DNA from: Palsa-506 sp963755815
GTDB lineage: Bacteria; Actinomycetota; Actinomycetes; Streptosporangiales; Streptosporangiaceae
Length of the DNA stretch: 64,000 bases
Reading direction: 5' to 3'
Assembly: GCA_963755815.1 (NCBI GenBank)
Contig: CAVWLF010000018.1
Coordinates: 1-64,000 of the forward strand
The notes under the pieces are model-generated. The model did no database searches and was not told where the DNA came from. It worked only from the letters and a program-made list of their open reading frames with translations. Shown piece by piece: positions 1 through 8,827 of this stretch (position 1 is the stretch's first letter; each line of letters begins with the position of its first letter). A program made the position numbers and the translations under genes.

Positions 1-45
1 CCGAGGTGCAGAGTGCCACCCGATGGCGGCAGCAATGGCCGGGCC

Positions 46-561
46 TCACCGTCCTGCCCGGGCCGAACTGACCCGCAGCGCGAACCCAGCACCGGCCACC
101 ACACATAGTCCCAGGTCAGCCAACGCAATTAAGCGGCCAGGATCATGACTGGCCAGGTGTCGCTGCAGGGCAGCGAGGACTGGCAGCCAGGTGTCCTCGG
201 CGGCTTCGGTGGTATCCCGGGTGTCGGGCTCGTCGACCACGAGGGTGATCGTGCATCCGCTCGGGCTAGGCCTGATCAGCCAGGTCAGGTACGTCGGCGG
301 ATCGGCCGGCTCGGCCTGCAGCAGGTAGGAAAGCCGTTCGCCGGGCCGCGCGCAGAGGACGTGTCCGGTAAGCCTGGTGCGGCCCTGGTATACGGCGGTG
401 ATGGCCGCGTCGGCTTCCCACGTCGAGTGTGCGGCCAGGCCGTACAGGTAGGCGGGGGTTCGGCTGGCACTGGTCAGCGCGTCCCAGGCCTCCTCCGGGC
501 CGGCCGAGGTGTAGCAGGCGAAAGAATGGGAGGTGCCGCGGACGTTCTCGCTTCGGGCCAT
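46..561 (-). CDS. SRPBCC (START/AHSA1-like) domain protein
   Basis: A 171-residue soluble protein with the alternating hydrophobic strands of the SRPBCC ligand-binding fold. It opens with an N-terminal strand, then the AGPEEAWDAL helix near residue 20 that is typical of AHSA1-like proteins, and ends in a C-terminal amphipathic helix (WLPVLAALQRHLA). Such proteins bind small hydrophobic ligands, so no reaction can be assigned. It is the last gene of a minus-strand set (cupin, TetR, SRPBCC), lying 80 bases after the TetR stop, so it probably shares their transcript. The final 25 residues look like a non-domain tail. Family call moderately sure, role unknown. Confidence 0.6.
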   Translation of the reverse strand: MARSENVRGTSHSFACYTSAGPEEAWDALTSASRTPAYLYGLAAHSTWEADAAITAVYQGRTRLTGHVLCARPGERLSYLLQAEPADPPTYLTWLIRPSPSGCTITLVVDEPDTRDTTEAAEDTWLPVLAALQRHLASHDPGRLIALADLGLCVVAGAGFALRVSSARAGR

Positions 562-641
562 GGCCGACTCCCCCGTCGTATGGTGCCGATAGGTCCGGTG
601 CCGGGCTGGCGCGAGCGCCTCGCTATAGGTCCGGCTCGGGC

Positions 642-1322
642 CTATTTCCGTGATCTTGCCATGCCGGATCCGGAAAGACCCGTGTCTGGGTCCTTTTCGC
701 GGGTTCGCGGGTCAGCGGGCCGGTCGTCGGTGACGTGCGTGCGCAGGTCGCGGATGATGAGCTCGACGGTGTGGGCGATGACGTCCGGGATGCGATCGAG
801 GGGCAGGCCGTAGCTGTCGTGCAGCGGCCACGAGGCGTCGGCGCCGGACAGGCGCAGCACCATCGCGGTGGCTTCCGCGGTGGCCCGGGCCGGTGCCCCG
901 ACAGCCTCCACCGCGGCCCGGATCGCTTCGAGACGTTTTGACCGGCGGCTCCGGCGCACCGTCTGCCAGACCTCGCCGCTGCTGGTCGCCAGCGCACGGC
1001 TCAGCGGGCTGGCCAGCGCGTTGGCGTGGATCTCCCGGAAGTAGCGCGGCAGGTCGTCGGGGCCCACCGCGGGCGCGATTCCGCCTGGGTTGAGATGCTG
1101 GTCGAACCATTCGGAGAGCGCGGCGACCTGGCTCTCGAGGTTCGGGAAGTACAGGTGCACGGTGCGCACCGAGACCCCGGCGCGGACCGCGGCCTCGCTC
1201 GGGGACAGCGTGTTGCGTCCGGGGTCGGACAACTGCTCCACGAACGCGTCGAGGATCGCGCTGCGGGTCGCGGCGGCCTGCGCCTCACGCTTGGGACTGA
1301 CATAGCGCCTGGGCTCGCTCAC
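642..1322 (-). CDS. TetR/AcrR family transcriptional regulator
   Basis: A 226-residue DNA-binding repressor. Residues 20-62 form a TetR-type helix-turn-helix: SAILDAFVEQL, then SPSEAAVRAGVSVRTVHLYF, which is the recognition helix and the conserved tyrosine-phenylalanine. The rest is the helical ligand and dimerisation domain. It starts with GTG overlapping the TGA of the upstream cupin gene by four bases, so the two are translationally coupled. The palindrome at 1787-1812, just before the cupin start, is the obvious candidate operator, which would make the operon autoregulated. The inducer is unknown, though the cupin and SRPBCC neighbours suggest a small aromatic or polyketide-like compound. 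Confidence 0.85.
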   Translation of the reverse strand: MSEPRRYVSPKREAQAAATRSAILDAFVEQLSDPGRNTLSPSEAAVRAGVSVRTVHLYFPNLESQVAALSEWFDQHLNPGGIAPAVGPDDLPRYFREIHANALASPLSRALATSSGEVWQTVRRSRRSKRLEAIRAAVEAVGAPARATAEATAMVLRLSGADASWPLHDSYGLPLDRIPDVIAHTVELIIRDLRTHVTDDRPADPRTREKDPDTGLSGSGMARSRK

Positions 1323-1747
1323 ATGATGAATTCAATATCATGGCTGGCCGCGACCCGGACCACCCCGGCGATGTCCGGCGGGTCCATCTCGACCTCGTTC
1401 GCGACCTCAGCGAAGAACGCCGCGGCCGCACCGTGCGTGGTAATGGTCAGGAAGTGGACGTCGGTGACGTTGCGGTAACTGTGCACGGTGTCGGCCGGGA
1501 CGTGGGCGGCGCCGCCCGGACCGAGGATCTGCGCCGAGCCGTCGACCGTGACCTCGAGCTGGCCGGACAGGACGACATAGAATTCTTCCCAGGGATGGCG
1601 ATGCGGCGGCGGCCCGGCCTCGGCGGGACCGCTGGTGTCGAAGACCTCGACCGCCGATCCCATCGCGTGGGTCAGCAGCGGACGCAGCGTCTCGCCCAGC
1701 ACGAAGTTGCTGTCGGCGGCGCCGAGCGTGTTGGTCGTAATCGTCAT
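1319..1747 (-). CDS. Cupin-domain protein
   Basis: A 142-residue single-domain cupin. The metal-binding motif 1 is visible as H49, H51 and E55 (PPHRHPWEEF), and motif 2 supplies H89 (PADTVHS), so the four usual metal ligands are present. The fold is a small beta-barrel found in dioxygenases, isomerases and sensor proteins, and the substrate cannot be told. It is the first gene of the minus-strand operon with TetR and SRPBCC, and its stop overlaps the TetR start. The 26-bp palindrome lies 40-65 bases upstream of its ATG, where a promoter would be. Confidence 0.8.
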   Translation of the reverse strand: MTITTNTLGAADSNFVLGETLRPLLTHAMGSAVEVFDTSGPAEAGPPPHRHPWEEFYVVLSGQLEVTVDGSAQILGPGGAAHVPADTVHSYRNVTDVHFLTITTHGAAAAFFAEVANEVEMDPPDIAGVVRVAASHDIEFIM

Positions 1748-1786
1748 CGGATGTCTCCGTCCTGGAGCCTGGACAGCCCCCGCCTA

Positions 1787-1812
1787 ATTGACTTCATCCA
1801 GATGAAGTCAAT
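1787..1812. promoter_or_regulatory. Perfect 26-bp palindrome, probable TetR operator
   Basis: Two perfectly complementary 12-base arms, ATTGACTTCATC and GATGAAGTCAAT, are separated by CA. The site is AT-rich in a GC-rich background and lies 40 bases upstream of the cupin start. Read on the minus strand it includes a TTGACT hexamer followed about 17 bases later by AATTAG, so the operator may overlap the -35/-10 region. A perfect dyad next to a TetR gene is the standard autoregulation layout. The binding itself is inferred. Confidence 0.75.
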
Positions 1813-1986
1813 ATCTCAGAGGAGACAATACAGTTCGCTGCAGTCAAGCGCAACCAAAACTTTCGGCCGGAGGGCGCCGGTGATCCGTGACCGCAGTTCG
1901 AGCTGCCTGGCCCGGCGCTCTGGCCGCGCGCCGCGAAGCATCTGGCAGGATGCCGGTAGCTACCTGAGCGGCCTGGGGAGGAACCG

Positions 1987-2430
1987 GTGCCTGTTCGCTA
2001 TCAGCTGGTCATCGACTGTGCCGACCCGGACCGGCTGGCCCGGTTCTGGGCCGCCGCGCTCGGCTATGAGCTCGCGCCGGCCCCGGCCGGGTTCGCTACC
2101 TGGAACGACTTCTACCGCGAGCTGGGGGTGCCCGAGGAGGAGCTGGCCGACGGGGCGGACCGGATCAGCGACCCGGAGGGCCACGGGCCGAGCATCTGGT
2201 TCCATGTCGTCCCGGCGACCAAGGCGGGCAAGAACCGGCTGCACCTCGACATCCACGCCAGCGGCGAGCGGACGGACCCGATCGAGACGCGCCGGAAGCG
2301 AGTCGACGCGGCGGCCAGCCGGCTGGCCGGCCAGGGCGCCACCATCACGGGCGCCTTGTCCGAGGCAGGACTGGACCACTACGCGGTCGGGATGAAGGAC
2401 CCGGAAGGCAACGAGTTCGACATCAACTGA
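1987..2430 (+). CDS. VOC (glyoxalase/bleomycin-resistance-like) protein, copy 1
   Basis: A 147-residue protein of the vicinal oxygen chelate superfamily. It shows the opening strand YQLVIDCADPDRLARFWAAAL, where the helix pairs with the first beta-alpha-beta unit, and the closing KDPEGNEFDIN, where the glutamate of EFDI is usually a metal ligand. The central WFHVVPATKAGKNRLHLDIH supplies the second half-barrel. The GTG start is preceded by GGGGAGGAACCG, a good ribosome site. The substrate is unknown. It is the first gene of a duplicated 1.29-kb unit; copy 2 at 3280-3723 differs at three residues. Confidence 0.8.
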   Translation: MPVRYQLVIDCADPDRLARFWAAALGYELAPAPAGFATWNDFYRELGVPEEELADGADRISDPEGHGPSIWFHVVPATKAGKNRLHLDIHASGERTDPIETRRKRVDAAASRLAGQGATITGALSEAGLDHYAVGMKDPEGNEFDIN

Positions 2431-2471
2431 CCGCGGCCGCCGAGCCGGTTGATGCCTGGCGAACTCGCAGA

Positions 2472-3107
2472 CTATGAGCGCTCACTGCCGTTCGTCCGGC
2501 CGAAGCGCAGGAACGCCGTGAGTGCCGCGATCACCACCCCCACGCCGACGCCGGTGTAGAGCGCGTCCAGGCCGCCCTTGGACTCGACCACGTCGTCCAC
2601 GAAGGTGACCGCGGCCACGAGGATGACCATCGAGATCACCCTGGCCTTGAGGTCGTTGAGATCGTGCATCCGCAGCCAGCCAGGCAGCCGGACGCCCGGG
2701 CCGCCGTGGCCGACCCGGCCGATGAACAGGTCATAGAAGCCGAAGGCCGCGATCATCAGGGTCGCGCCGATCAGGAACAGGTCGGTCAGCAGGAGCAGAA
2801 AGCCCAGATTATGGCTGGTCAGCTCGGGGTCCTCCACGACACTGGCCACCGACCTGACAAACACGTCCGTGCCGTAAGCAAAGGACGACATGGCGGAGAG
2901 CAGGAGAACGACCACCGGAACGATAATCACGACCCGGGACAGGCTCAGCCCCTGCTCGAAGCGGCTGCCCAGCCGCGGCCAGGGGTTCTGAGCCGAGGAT
3001 GCATCAGCCGGGTACCTCTCGGCGGTGGCAGCCTCAGCCGGGGATGGGCCGCCCGTGGTGCTGCCCGCGGGGGGCGCCTCGCTCTCCTCATGCGGCGCAT
3101 CAGCCAT
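2472..3107 (-). CDS. UPF0114 (YqhA-like) membrane protein, copy 1 (intact)
   Basis: A 211-residue integral membrane protein. A hydrophilic, Ala/Pro-rich N-terminus of about 45 residues is followed by four hydrophobic segments at roughly 57-78, 100-125, 155-175 and 183-203. The second (FLLLLTDLFLIGATLMIAAFGFYDLFIG) and the tail of the third match the UPF0114/YqhA family, whose function is not established. AAGGAG lies ten bases before the ATG. It converges with the VOC gene of the same repeat. The second copy at 3765-4399 is frameshifted, so this is the likely functional one. Confidence 0.75.
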   Translation of the reverse strand: MADAPHEESEAPPAGSTTGGPSPAEAATAERYPADASSAQNPWPRLGSRFEQGLSLSRVVIIVPVVVLLLSAMSSFAYGTDVFVRSVASVVEDPELTSHNLGFLLLLTDLFLIGATLMIAAFGFYDLFIGRVGHGGPGVRLPGWLRMHDLNDLKARVISMVILVAAVTFVDDVVESKGGLDALYTGVGVGVVIAALTAFLRFGRTNGSERS

Positions 3108-3279
3108 GCCTTATCGGACTCCTTCCTCCCGCCAGGCACAAGCGCCCGGCCCGCCACGCTGGGACCAGTATTCACGTGCCGCTGACACCGGCAGGTCGGA
3201 GGACGGTGGGTGTGAAATTTATTAGGAATAGCATCTGGCAGGATGCCGGTAGCTACCTGAGCGGCCTGGGGAGGAACCG

Positions 3280-3723
3280 GTGCCTGTTCGCTATCAGCTG
3301 GTCATCGACTGTGCCGACCCGGACCGGCTGGCCCGGTTCTGGGCCGCCGCGCTGGGCTATGAGCTCGCGCCGGCCCCGGCCGGGTTCGCTACCTGGAACG
3401 ACTTCTACCGCGAGCTGGGGGTGCCCGAGGAGGAGCTGGCCGACGGGGCGGACCGGATCAGCGACCCGGACGGCCACGGGCCGAGCATCTGGTTCCATGT
3501 CGTCCCGGCGGCCAAGGCGGGCAAGAACCGGCTGCACCTCGACATCCACGCCAGCGGCGAGCGGACGGACCCGATCGAGACGCGCCGGAAGCGAGTCGAC
3601 GCGGCGGCCAGCCGGCTGGCCGGCCAGGGCGCCACCATCACGGGCGCCTTGTCCGAGGAAGGACTGGACCACTACGCGGTCGGGATGAAGGACCCGGAAG
3701 GCAACGAGTTCGACATCAACTGA
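3280..3723 (+). CDS. VOC protein, copy 2
   Basis: A 147-residue near-identical duplicate of the protein at 1987-2430. Three substitutions are visible (E to D in SDPDGHG, T to A in VPAAKAG, A to E in LSEEGLD). The reading frame and the ribosome site GGGGAGGAACCG are preserved, so both copies look expressible. The substrate is unknown, and conservation of both frames is compatible with a recent duplication rather than demonstrated selection. Confidence 0.8.
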   Translation: MPVRYQLVIDCADPDRLARFWAAALGYELAPAPAGFATWNDFYRELGVPEEELADGADRISDPDGHGPSIWFHVVPAAKAGKNRLHLDIHASGERTDPIETRRKRVDAAASRLAGQGATITGALSEEGLDHYAVGMKDPEGNEFDIN

Positions 3724-3764
3724 CCGCGGCCGCCGAGCCGGTTGATGCCTGGCGAACTCGCAGG

Positions 3765-4399
3765 CTATGAGCGCTCACTGCCGTTCGTCCGGCCGAAGCG
3801 CAGGAACGCCGTGAGTGCCGCGATCACCACCCCCACCCCGACGCCGGTGTAGAGCGCGTCCAGGCCGCCCTTGGACTCGACCACGTCGTCCACGAAGGTG
3901 ACCGCGGCCACCAGGATGACCATCGAGATCACCCTGGCCTTGAGGTCGTTGAGATCGTGCATCCGCAGCCAGCCAGGCAGCCGGACGCCCGGGCCGCCGT
4001 GCCGACCCGGCCGATGAACAGGTCATAGAAGCCGAAGGCCGCGATCATCAGGGTCGCGCCGATCAGGAACAGGTCGGTCAGCAGGAGCAGAAAGCCCAGA
4101 TTATGGCTGGTCAGCTCGGGGTCCTCCACGACACTGGCCACCGACCTGACAAACACGTCCGTCCCGTAAGCAAAGGACGACATGGCGGAGAGCAGGAGAA
4201 CGACCACCGGAACGATAATCACGACCCGGGACAGGCTCAGCCCCTGCTCGAAGCGGCTGCCCAGCCGCGGCCAGGGGTTCTGGGCCGAGGATGCATCAGC
4301 CGGGTACCTCTCGGCGGTGGCCGCCTCAGCCGGGGATGGGCCGCCCGTGGTGCTGCCCGCGGGGGGCGCCTCGCTCTCCTCATGCGGCGCATCAGCCAT
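3765..4399 (-). pseudogene. UPF0114 membrane protein, copy 2, frameshifted
   Basis: The duplicate of the intact gene at 2472-3107. Compared with copy 1, one G is missing where GCCGTGGCC has become GCCGTGCC (4000/4001). The reading frame breaks after about residue 133, between the second and third membrane segments. The N-terminal part reads on into an unrelated 20-residue tail, and the C-terminal part survives in another frame (3765-3962). Either a true pseudogene kept harmless by the intact copy, or a one-base assembly error. Confidence 0.8.
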
Positions 4400-4510
4400 G
4401 CCTTATCGGACTCCTTCCTCCCGCCAGGCACAAGCGCCCGGCCCGCCACGCTGGGACCAGTATTCACGTGCCGCCGGCACCGGCAGGTCCGCGGACGGCG
4501 GGCGCGAAAC

Positions 4511-6929
4511 TTATTCGGCCTTGAGGAGGCTGGCCGGGCGTGATCGGCAGGCGACCAGCGCCGGGCCGATCGCCAGCACGTTGGCGATCAGGATGGCACC
4601 GGCCGCCACGGCCGCGATGGCCCAGGCGGTCACGACCGGCACCGGCAGGACACCGAGGTTGCCCGCGAAGATCCGCCAGATGAGCCGGCCCGCGGCGATA
4701 CCGGCCGGCACCCCGACGGCGATCCCGGCCAGGGCGATGGTCGTGGTCTGCCACAACACGGCGAAGGCCACCTGGCGGCGAATGAACCCGAGGGTTTTGA
4801 GCAGGCCCGCCTCCCGCCGGCGGGCGGCCACACTGACGACGAGGACGTGCACGATGGTGGCCGTGCCGAACAGGATGAGGAGCAGCCCGAAGATGAACGG
4901 GAAGTTCACTGCCTCGCCGAAATTGACCAGGCTGGTCGGGGGAACCGGGAAGGTCGCCCCGGACGGAAAGGCCCGGGCGAGCCGGGTCAGGGCGGCCAGT
5001 CCCGCTGGCCCGGGCACGGCGCGCACGAGAAACCCGCCGTCGGTGCCGATGACCCGGAACTCGCACGCATTCTGCGCCGGGGACCGGGCGCACTGGGCGT
5101 CGAGCAAGCCGCCGAGGGTGAAAGATGCGCCCCGGCCCAGGCCCCCGGTGCTGAGGCCGGGCGGGAATACGATCGTGCCGACGACCCGGTAAGAAGCGGC
5201 ACGGATCCCGCCCCTGGGCCCCGGCACCGTCACCCGGATGAGTGACCCGATGTGAGCGCCGGCCTGGCGCAAGGTGGCTGCGCCCAGCGCGATTTCATTC
5301 CTGGCGACCGGAAGCCGGCCGTCGATCGTAGTGAGCAGCAGGTGGCCGCGGATACGCTGGCCGGCAATCGCGGCGACGTTCTTGCCGCCGATGCCCACGC
5401 TGGCGCTAGTTCCGAGGCTGATGTCCGAGATGGCCCGGTCGCGTTCGATGAGGCTCCGCAACTGGGCGAGCTGCGTTGCGCTCGCGGACGGGCTACTCGG
5501 GGAGAGCTGCAAGTCGTACGCCTGTCCGTAGAGCGCCGGGGTGCTGGTCAGGTGGGTGAGGCTCGCGCCGAACACCGTGGTCGCGCACAGTGCCGTGACG
5601 ACCAGGATCGATCCGGTCAGGGCTGAGCCGACTGGCACCGCACCGCGGCCGCGGCCCCGCTGGAGGGCGTGGCGGACTCCGATCAGCACGCTGGGCGAGG
5701 CACCGGCGCTGGCCAGCCGCGACACGATCCGGGATGGGCGGGTAACCTGCGATGCTGGCGCTGGCCGGCGGGCCCGTGCGGTCCGGATGGCCGGCCACAG
5801 GCCCAGGGCAAGGACGACAATGATCGCCGCCAGCGCGCCGGGCAGCAGGGCGGACGCGTCGAATGCGAACCCGGGTGAGGGGTCGGCCAGCCTGGCTTCG
5901 CCCACCGGGGTGAGCGGGGAAAGCCCGAAGGCGATGGCCACCCCGCCGATGACGCCCCCGGCGGCGATGATCAGCGTCGTCGTCATGCTCAGGACCACGA
6001 GCTGGCGCCGCGTGACACCCAGGGCACTGAAGGTGTCATACGGCTCGGCTTCGATCGTGGCCTGGCGGGAGAGCGCCTGGGCGACTACGACGATCCCGGC
6101 CAGCGTGGCCAGGCCGGCCAGGATCCACCATCCCACCGCCTGGGGATGGATCGAGGACTCGATCGCGCTGGCCTCGGTGCCCAGATCCAGTACCCCGATC
6201 GCGCCCAAGCGCCCGGGCCCGGGCGGCGAACCGGGGAAAATCGGCCGGCGCGTGGCGAAGCTGGACGTAGTAGCCGTAAAAGGCAAACGCCCTCGGCCCG
6301 AAGATCCGGGCGAAGGCCCGGGTGGTGTACAGGTCGTAGACGGGAGCATTGGCGGTCGGGAATTCCGTCTCGGCGGCTTCAATGCCCACCACGCGAAAGG
6401 CCACCGTCGCGCCGCCTGGCCTGACGCCGGCACCGCTAAAGACGGCCTTCCGCTGGGCGGCTGCGTAGAACGGGACATGGATCACCGTGCCGATGCGCAC
6501 CCCGACGTCCTGGGCCAGGCTGAACGACGCCAGCACCTGGTCCGGATCCGACGGGTCGGGCATCCGGCCCGCCACCAGCTTGACCAGGCGGGGCAGGGCG
6601 TTTGGGGTGCCGACCACGGTGAACTGGCTGTTGCCGATCGGGCGGGAGCACGCACAAGTCGGGATGCCGCTCCCGAAAACTGAGACCGGCGCGGCGGAGC
6701 CGACCTCGGGCAGGGCGGTTATCCCGGGTATCGGCCTGAAGCCGAAAAGGTACGCGTCGTAACCATGGACTGCCTGGTACCGGGAAAACGCGGTGGCAGT
6801 GCGATGGCCGGCGGCAACGCCGGCCAGGACCAGCCCGCTGGCCAGCGCGACCAGCAGCCAAAGCGGCAGCCACGATCGCCACCGGTGGCGAAACCGGGCC
6901 CGGAGCAGCAATCTGAGCAGGGCCAACAT
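4511..6929 (-). pseudogene. FtsX-type ABC transporter permease, one frameshift
   Basis: About 805 residues when the frame is repaired. The start MLALLRLLLRARFRHRW at 6929 is preceded by AGGAGG. It has an N-terminal membrane segment, a large extracytoplasmic domain, a cluster of three segments, a second extracytoplasmic domain and a last cluster (FIFGLLLILFGTATIVHVLVV and two more), which is the MacB/FtsX double layout. The last residues RPASLLKAE are typical for the family. One extra C in GATCGCGCCC (6200-6208) shifts the frame between ARALG and AIGVLDLG. No ATP-binding subunit lies next to it, so its substrate and partner are unknown. Copy 2 of the tandem repeat begins at its stop codon. Confidence 0.75.
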
Positions 6930-7220
6930 GACCTCCTGCGTCAAACTGTGGATCCTTGCGCACCGGACCGGCAAGGGCGTCAGCCAGCTAAGCGGCCGTG
7001 GTGGTAGCACGAACCCCGCCTGGGTCCGCTCCGGCCTTCGGGCTGGCTGGTGGCGAGGATGACGGGAAGAATGGCGGCCCAGGCCATACGACGGTGCCAG
7101 CCGGGCCAGCCACCGGGAAGGAAATCCGGGCGGCGGTGTCGGATCGGGACCGGGGTGTTCGTAGCAGGGGTGAGGGGCCGTCCACGAGGGGCGCCCCGGA
7201 GTCACAGGAGATGATCCGCG

Positions 7221-7544
7221 ATGCAATACCTGGTTTCCGTGATCAACAACACGACCGACCTCGCCACCCCGGCCGAGATGGCGGCCATCGACGTGTTCAA
7301 CGAGCGGCTCGATGCGGAGGGGCACTGGGTCTTCGGCGCTGGCCTCGCGGCGCCCAGCTCGGCCACCGTCATCGACAACCGCGGCGGGGAGGCGATGTTC
7401 ACCGACGGGCCCTTCCTGGAGTCGAAGGAGTATCTCGTCGGCTTCTGGATCATGGAGGCCCCCGACCTCGACGTGATGCTGAAGCTGGCCGCCGAGGGGT
7501 CGAAGGCCTGCAACCGGAAGCTCGAGGTGCGGCCGATCCTGTGA
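7221..7544 (+). CDS. YCII/DGPF-domain protein
   Basis: A 107-residue protein of the YCII (DGPF) family: YLVSVINNT at the start, then TDGPFLESKEYLVGFWIMEA in the middle and a final RKLEVRPI strand. The DGPF motif is intact as TDGPF. The biochemical role of these proteins is unknown. They are often encoded beside ECF sigma factors of group ECF42, as here: the stop overlaps the GTG of the sigma gene by four bases. GGAG lies about nine bases before the ATG. It is the first gene of a two-gene operon. Confidence 0.85.
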   Translation: MQYLVSVINNTTDLATPAEMAAIDVFNERLDAEGHWVFGAGLAAPSSATVIDNRGGEAMFTDGPFLESKEYLVGFWIMEAPDLDVMLKLAAEGSKACNRKLEVRPIL

Positions 7545-8773
7545 GCGCGGTCGACGCCCGGGAGGCGATCACCCAGGCCCATCACGAGGAATGGGCGCGG
7601 GTAGTCGCCTCCCTGACCAGGCGTTTCGGTGATCTCGACATCGCTGAGGAGGCGACGGCCGAGGCGTTCGCGACCGCCGTCGGGCGGTGGCCGGCCGACG
7701 GCGTGCCCGCTAACCCCGGCGCCTGGCTGACCACCACCGCCAACCGCAAGGCCATCGACCGGATCCGGCGCGAGAACAAGCGCGATGACAAGCAGCAGGA
7801 GGCTCAGCTGTTGTACGACGACGACGCGCCCGGGCCTCTCGGCGCCATCGGCGACGAGCGGCTCCGGCTGATCTTCACCTGCTGTCACCCGGCGCTGGCG
7901 ATAGAGACCCGGGTGGCGCTGACGCTGCGCATGGTCGGCGGTCTGACCGTGCCCGAGATCGCGCGTGCCTTCCTGGTGCAGGAGACCGCCGTGGGGCGGC
8001 GGATCACCCGCGCGAAGGCCAAGATCAAGGCGGCTCGCATCCCGTACCGGGTACCGTCCGCCGAGGATCTCCCGGCCCGCGTCTCCGGCGTACTCGCCGT
8101 CCTCTTCCTCGTCTTCAACGAGGGCTACCTGGCGACCGGCCCCGGCACCGATCCGGTCCGCCACGACCTGACCGCCGAGGCGATCCGGCTCACCCGCCTG
8201 ATCAGGGTCCTCATGCCGGAGGACGGTGAGGTGGCCGGGCTGCTGGCGCTGATGGTCCTGATCGAGGCCCGCCGCACCGCCCGGGTTTCGGCGGGCGGCG
8301 AACTGGTCAGCCTCGGCGAGCAGGACCGCGGGACCTGGGACGCCGCGCTGATCGCCGAGGGTCATCGGCTGGTGCGCGAGCGCCTGGCCGGCGGTGTGGC
8401 TCCGGGTCGCTACCAGATCCTGGCCGCGATCAACGCCGTGCACACCTCCGCCCCCGACGTACGCGACACCGACTGGTCGCAGGTCGTCGCCCTCTACGAC
8501 CAGCTCGTCCGCCTCGACCCCTCGCCGGTCATCACCCTCAACCGGGCCATCGCGGTCGCCGAGCTTGACGGTCCGGAGGTAGCACTGGCGGAGGTCGATC
8601 GCCTGGGCGACAAGCTGGCCGGCTATCACGCCTACCACGCCGCCCGGGCCGACCTGCTGCGCCGGCTGGGCCGCACTCAGAAGTCACGCGCGGCGTACGA
8701 CCAGGCCATCCAGCTGGCGGGCAACACCGCCGAAACCGCCGCCCTGACCCGCCGCCGCGACCAGCTGGGGTAG
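7541..8773 (+). CDS. ECF RNA polymerase sigma factor with C-terminal TPR-like region (ECF42-like)
   Basis: A 410-residue protein. Residues 10-75 carry sigma region 2 (RRFGDLDIAEEATAEAF, then the WLTTTANRKAIDRIRRE segment). Residues about 115-165 carry region 4 with a helix-turn-helix (MVGGLTVPEIARAFLVQ and VGRRITRAKAKI). The remaining 230 residues form the helical extension (DUF6596-like) ending in TPR-like helices around PVITLNRAIAVAE and YHAARADLLRRLG. This matches ECF42-type sigma factors, in which the extension rather than an anti-sigma factor is thought to control activity; no anti-sigma gene is seen. The GTG start at 7541 overlaps the YCII stop, so the pair is translationally coupled. 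The signal sensed is unknown. Confidence 0.85.
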   Translation: MSAVDAREAITQAHHEEWARVVASLTRRFGDLDIAEEATAEAFATAVGRWPADGVPANPGAWLTTTANRKAIDRIRRENKRDDKQQEAQLLYDDDAPGPLGAIGDERLRLIFTCCHPALAIETRVALTLRMVGGLTVPEIARAFLVQETAVGRRITRAKAKIKAARIPYRVPSAEDLPARVSGVLAVLFLVFNEGYLATGPGTDPVRHDLTAEAIRLTRLIRVLMPEDGEVAGLLALMVLIEARRTARVSAGGELVSLGEQDRGTWDAALIAEGHRLVRERLAGGVAPGRYQILAAINAVHTSAPDVRDTDWSQVVALYDQLVRLDPSPVITLNRAIAVAELDGPEVALAEVDRLGDKLAGYHAYHAARADLLRRLGRTQKSRAAYDQAIQLAGNTAETAALTRRRDQLG

Positions 8774-8827
8774 CGTCCCGCGAATCCCGGTAGCGGACGG
8801 CACGTGCGGGCCACGCACGCGAGGCCC

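Larger units (their letters stand above)
1937..3229. repeat. Tandem duplication, copy 1 (1,293 bp)
   Basis: The segment starting AGCATCTGGCAGGATGCC recurs exactly 1,293 bases later. It carries a VOC gene (+) and a UPF0114 gene (-). Copies 1 and 2 differ by only about 1 percent until the last 50 bases, where copy 1 diverges more. No inverted terminal repeats or transposase are visible, so this looks like a simple tandem duplication. Confidence 0.9.
3230..4516. repeat. Tandem duplication, copy 2
   Basis: The second copy of the 1,293-bp unit abuts copy 1 directly. It ends at or inside the stop codon of the FtsX-type permease (stop at 4511-4513). The corresponding end of copy 1 has a degenerate version of the same bases (GAAATTTATT against GAAACTTATT). 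This suggests copy 2 keeps the original junction and copy 1 is the inserted duplicate. Copy 2 has lost one G at 4000/4001. Confidence 0.9.

Noticed and set aside
1937..4516. Insertion sequence or composite transposon
   Set aside because: No transposase, no terminal inverted repeats and no target-site duplication were seen; only a tandem duplication.
4511..7325. Two separate permease genes
   Set aside because: The two halves overlap in different frames and join into one FtsX-type protein after removing one base, so one frameshifted gene is simpler.
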